Below are positions 61,650 through 63,936 of a stretch of 63,936 bases of DNA, piece after piece. Source of the DNA: an uncultured Flavobacterium sp. (lineage in GTDB: Bacteria > Bacteroidota > Bacteroidia > Flavobacteriales > Flavobacteriaceae); contig CAJXSU010000006.1 in the NCBI GenBank assembly GCA_913061465.1, positions 1 to 63,936 of the forward strand, read 5' to 3'. Within the stretch, counting starts at the first letter, position 1; every line of letters begins with the position of its first letter. The position numbers and the translations under genes are program-made. The notes beneath the pieces are model-generated. The model had not been told where the DNA came from. It worked only from the letters and a program-made list of their open reading frames with translations, and did not search any database.

Positions 61650-63269
61650 TTACTTGCCTTTAACAACAGTTTTAAAGTTTGAAACTACCTTATTAATTAC
61701 ATCATCAATCCTTTTTTCATCATTGTTATAATGGAGTTCCACTGATTTTTTTTCAGGAAACTGCTCAATCATTACTGTTGTTGATGGAAAAGCAAAATCA
61801 ACTCCAAGTTCTTTTGCTAGCTTTACAATAGCAATATGAATTTGATGTCTAGATTTTTGCTCACTTGACCAAGCTAAATTTTTGAGATACATATTCATCA
61901 TTATCAACAATGCAGAATCTCCAAAACCTGTAAACTCTACATTGAAAGAATCTGATTTAGTATCTGGATGTGCTTTAATAATTTCACGAACTCCTTTTAC
62001 AAAAGCTTCTATTAATTCTGGTGGAGTATCGTAACGTAATCCTAATTGAGTGTTGTAGCGTCTAAAAAGGCGTAAACCACTATTATTTATAACTAATTCA
62101 GACAAACTGCTGTTTGGAATTTGAAATATAGAGGTATCTGCTGCTCTAATTCTTGTAGATCTAAAACCAACCTCTTCTACAGTTCCTACGACTTCACCTG
62201 CAGAAATCCAATCTCCTATATGGAATGGTTTATCAACAAAAATCATGACGGTTCCAATCAGGTTTTTAACTGTGTCTTGAGATGCAAATGCTAATGCTAA
62301 ACCTCCAATTGAAGCACCTGCCAATATAGTAGCCGCGTCAACACCAAAAAGAAGAAGTACTTTAAAAGCTCCAATAATAAAAATAATTACTGTAGAAAAA
62401 TTTCTTAAAATTGGGGTCAGTTGATCATCCAATTTACCCTCAGTTTTCTGTGTGTATTCTTGATAAAAACTTATTAAAACTTGTGCTAATTTTAGAAATA
62501 CATAAATCCAGAATACTGTGGAGGCTATATTAATACCTAAAAATATCCATCTGTTAATTTCTAATCCAAATTGTAATGAAGGAAAAACCATATCTAATAA
62601 TTCAATGGCAATCAATAAACTTATTGGATGGGCTAATTTTCTGAGAGTTTCGTTAACTTCATCACTATTCTTAATGTATTTGTAAAGAATTTTCTTTAAA
62701 AATAAAAATGCCAGTTGTTTTGCAATCATAAATACAACAAAGGCTAATACTATTAAAAGTAAAAGAGAGAAATACTGCCAAATTTCAATAGAGAATATCT
62801 TTTTATGTCCAATTCCTGGAATACTATTTTGAATTTTCTCAATGTACCATGGGAATATTTCTGCATATAATATGTCTAGGTTTTGAATGGTCTCTGACGA
62901 ATAATACCATGAGTTACCAAACTTCTCCAAAGAGACCAACGGCATACGTTCTGGGAATAGAATGAGCTTGTTTTGGGCTACAAAAGATATAGTATCTGTA
63001 AACATAGAATCATTAGAAATTCTATTAAAATCTATTTTTAATCCTTTTCCATCTAAAACTCTTTTGATCTTAACAACTGCCTCTATGGCTTCTTTCTTAT
63101 CTAATCCATAAATAGTTTTTGCAGCTTTCTCGGGTTGATAAGAAGTCGTTTGTAAAAAATACATATGAGTGTAAACAGTAGCTCTAGGGTTTGACAAGTC
63201 TACTTCTGGTGCTTTTTGACCAAATGAATAATTAAAGACTAATAGCAGTAAAAACAGGATATTTTTCAT
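61650..63269 (-). CDS. Mechanosensitive ion channel, MscS family
   Basis: A 539-residue MscS-type channel. A Sec signal (MKNILFLLLLVFNYSFGQ) precedes a periplasmic domain of about 140 residues. Four membrane segments then lie at about 168-192, 215-232, 240-262 and 290-320. The pore-lining TM3 is the Gly/Ala-rich GASIGGLALAFASQDTVKN, and the cytoplasmic beta domain follows with PFHIGDWISAGEVVGTVEEV. It would release solutes on osmotic down-shock. A -7 element lies 34 bases upstream. Confidence 0.92.
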   Translation of the reverse strand: MKNILFLLLLVFNYSFGQKAPEVDLSNPRATVYTHMYFLQTTSYQPEKAAKTIYGLDKKEAIEAVVKIKRVLDGKGLKIDFNRISNDSMFTDTISFVAQNKLILFPERMPLVSLEKFGNSWYYSSETIQNLDILYAEIFPWYIEKIQNSIPGIGHKKIFSIEIWQYFSLLLLIVLAFVVFMIAKQLAFLFLKKILYKYIKNSDEVNETLRKLAHPISLLIAIELLDMVFPSLQFGLEINRWIFLGINIASTVFWIYVFLKLAQVLISFYQEYTQKTEGKLDDQLTPILRNFSTVIIFIIGAFKVLLLFGVDAATILAGASIGGLALAFASQDTVKNLIGTVMIFVDKPFHIGDWISAGEVVGTVEEVGFRSTRIRAADTSIFQIPNSSLSELVINNSGLRLFRRYNTQLGLRYDTPPELIEAFVKGVREIIKAHPDTKSDSFNVEFTGFGDSALLIMMNMYLKNLAWSSEQKSRHQIHIAIVKLAKELGVDFAFPSTTVMIEQFPEKKSVELHYNNDEKRIDDVINKVVSNFKTVVKGK

Positions 63270-63302
63270 ATGTAAATTGTTAATTACTCATTAAATTTAA
63301 TT

Positions 63303-63310
63303 CAAATTTA
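63303..63310 (-). promoter_or_regulatory. -7 promoter element of the MscS gene
   Basis: CAAATTTA on the plus strand reads TAAATTTG leftward, matching TAnnTTTG, 33 bases before the ATG at 63269. Confidence 0.5.
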
Positions 63311-63388
63311 AACCTTTTCTGATTTTATCGCCTAAAAAAAATATAATAAATGGTTTACTTAGTTGTTCTAGAATCATATTTAGATTAT

Positions 63389-63904
63389 TTACTCCTTGAA
63401 CCAGCTAGAATATTCTACATAGTTATTTGCAATTCTATTAATTTCACCAGAAATCAACTCCTTTGAAATATTTTTAATCTTTTTAGCTGGAACTCCAGCA
63501 TAAATAGATCCACTCTCTACATGTGTATTTTTAGTAACTATAGCTCCTGCAGCAATAATTGAATTACTTTCTATCACGCAGTCATCCATAACAATACTTC
63601 CCATTCCTATAAGTACATTATCATGGATTGTGCATCCATGAACTATGGCGTTATGACCTATTGAAACGTTATTACCTATGGTAGTCGGTGATTTTTGAAA
63701 TGTAGCATGTAGTACTGCACCATCTTGAATATTTACCTTATTACCAATTTTTATAAAATGAACATCTCCTCTGATTACAGCATTGAACCAGACACTACAT
63801 TGCTTTCCAATAAAAACCTCTCCAACAATTGTTGCATTTTCAGCGATAAAACAATCTTTTGATATCTGAGGATATTTCCCTTTAACAGGTTTAATAATTT
63901 TCAT
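63389..63904 (-). CDS. Gamma-carbonic anhydrase-like hexapeptide-repeat protein
   Basis: A 171-residue left-handed beta-helix protein. Hexapeptide repeats run from about residue 20 to 150 (for example ENATIVGEVFIG, IGNNVSIGHNAIVHG, VLIGMGSIVMDD). Metal-ligand histidines are plausible at HATFQ (about 67), GHNAIVHGC (two His near 84 and 89), and Arg/Asp of VIRGDVHFIKIG matches the Cam/YrdA group. Members are called carbonic anhydrases, but many, such as YrdA and PaaY, act on other thioesters or have unknown activity. A small trimeric cytoplasmic enzyme is expected. Confidence 0.9.
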   Translation of the reverse strand: MKIIKPVKGKYPQISKDCFIAENATIVGEVFIGKQCSVWFNAVIRGDVHFIKIGNKVNIQDGAVLHATFQKSPTTIGNNVSIGHNAIVHGCTIHDNVLIGMGSIVMDDCVIESNSIIAAGAIVTKNTHVESGSIYAGVPAKKIKNISKELISGEINRIANNYVEYSSWFKE

Positions 63905-63936
63905 TTACATCTATTTTACAATTAACAAGACCCTTA

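Overview
This window is AT-rich DNA from a member of the Bacteroidota, almost certainly a (marine-type) Flavobacteriaceae species. The signs are: a dcw cluster of Bacteroidota type with a 638-residue FtsZ and no murF or ddl inside it; a type IX secretion sorting domain; a paired DUF1800/DUF1501 locus; few Shine-Dalgarno sequences; and many intergenic copies of the Bacteroidota -7 promoter element TAnnTTTG. The genus cannot be settled from sequence alone. I see no rRNA, tRNA, CRISPR array, insertion sequence, prophage or integration scar. No stretch longer than about 220 bases lacks a gene.

Layout. 1-9000: lysS, a secreted DUF1800/DUF1501 pair, a redoxin, rsmG, a fatty acid desaturase and an aspartate-type aminotransferase. 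9037-24610: the complete leftward dcw operon, mraZ-rsmH-ftsL-ftsI-murE-mraY-murD-ftsW-murG-murC-ftsQ-ftsA-ftsZ. It is read from a promoter carrying three MraZ-box repeats and closed by a hairpin terminator. 24743-29004: a rightward run of an alpha/beta hydrolase, engB, a pseudouridine synthase, a Tat-exported Gfo/Idh/MocA oxidoreductase and a nitroreductase. 29001-34555: a penicillin acylase family protein divergent from a DegT aminotransferase plus galE, then fabD.

34691-40826: a queuosine-precursor transporter and a DUF547 protein lead into a tightly packed arsenosugar operon. It holds a CMD/peroxidase-like protein, the radical SAM enzyme ArsS, a DUF2064 glycosyltransferase, a purine nucleoside phosphorylase and the methyltransferase ArsM, followed by a sterol-desaturase-family membrane oxygenase. 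Together these could turn inorganic arsenic into a dimethylarsinoyl ribose and attach it to an acceptor. 40860-42216: a ThuA-like lipoprotein divergent from a small Cys-Cys membrane protein, with three perfect copies of a 13-base sequence between them. 42314-45858: a three-gene membrane glycosyltransferase operon.

45914-63904: mostly housekeeping genes (HAD phosphatase, nitrilase, DUF2797, GH3 family, polyprenyl diphosphate synthase, rlmN, queA, aroA, a large BNR/sortilin-like secreted protein, a MazG-like pyrophosphohydrolase, aat, a short-chain fatty acid transporter, a VTT membrane protein, a single-repeat DUF1456 protein, MscS and a gamma-carbonic-anhydrase-like protein). Several of the longest reading frames begin inside a -7 promoter element, so I moved those starts downstream and say so in each entry.
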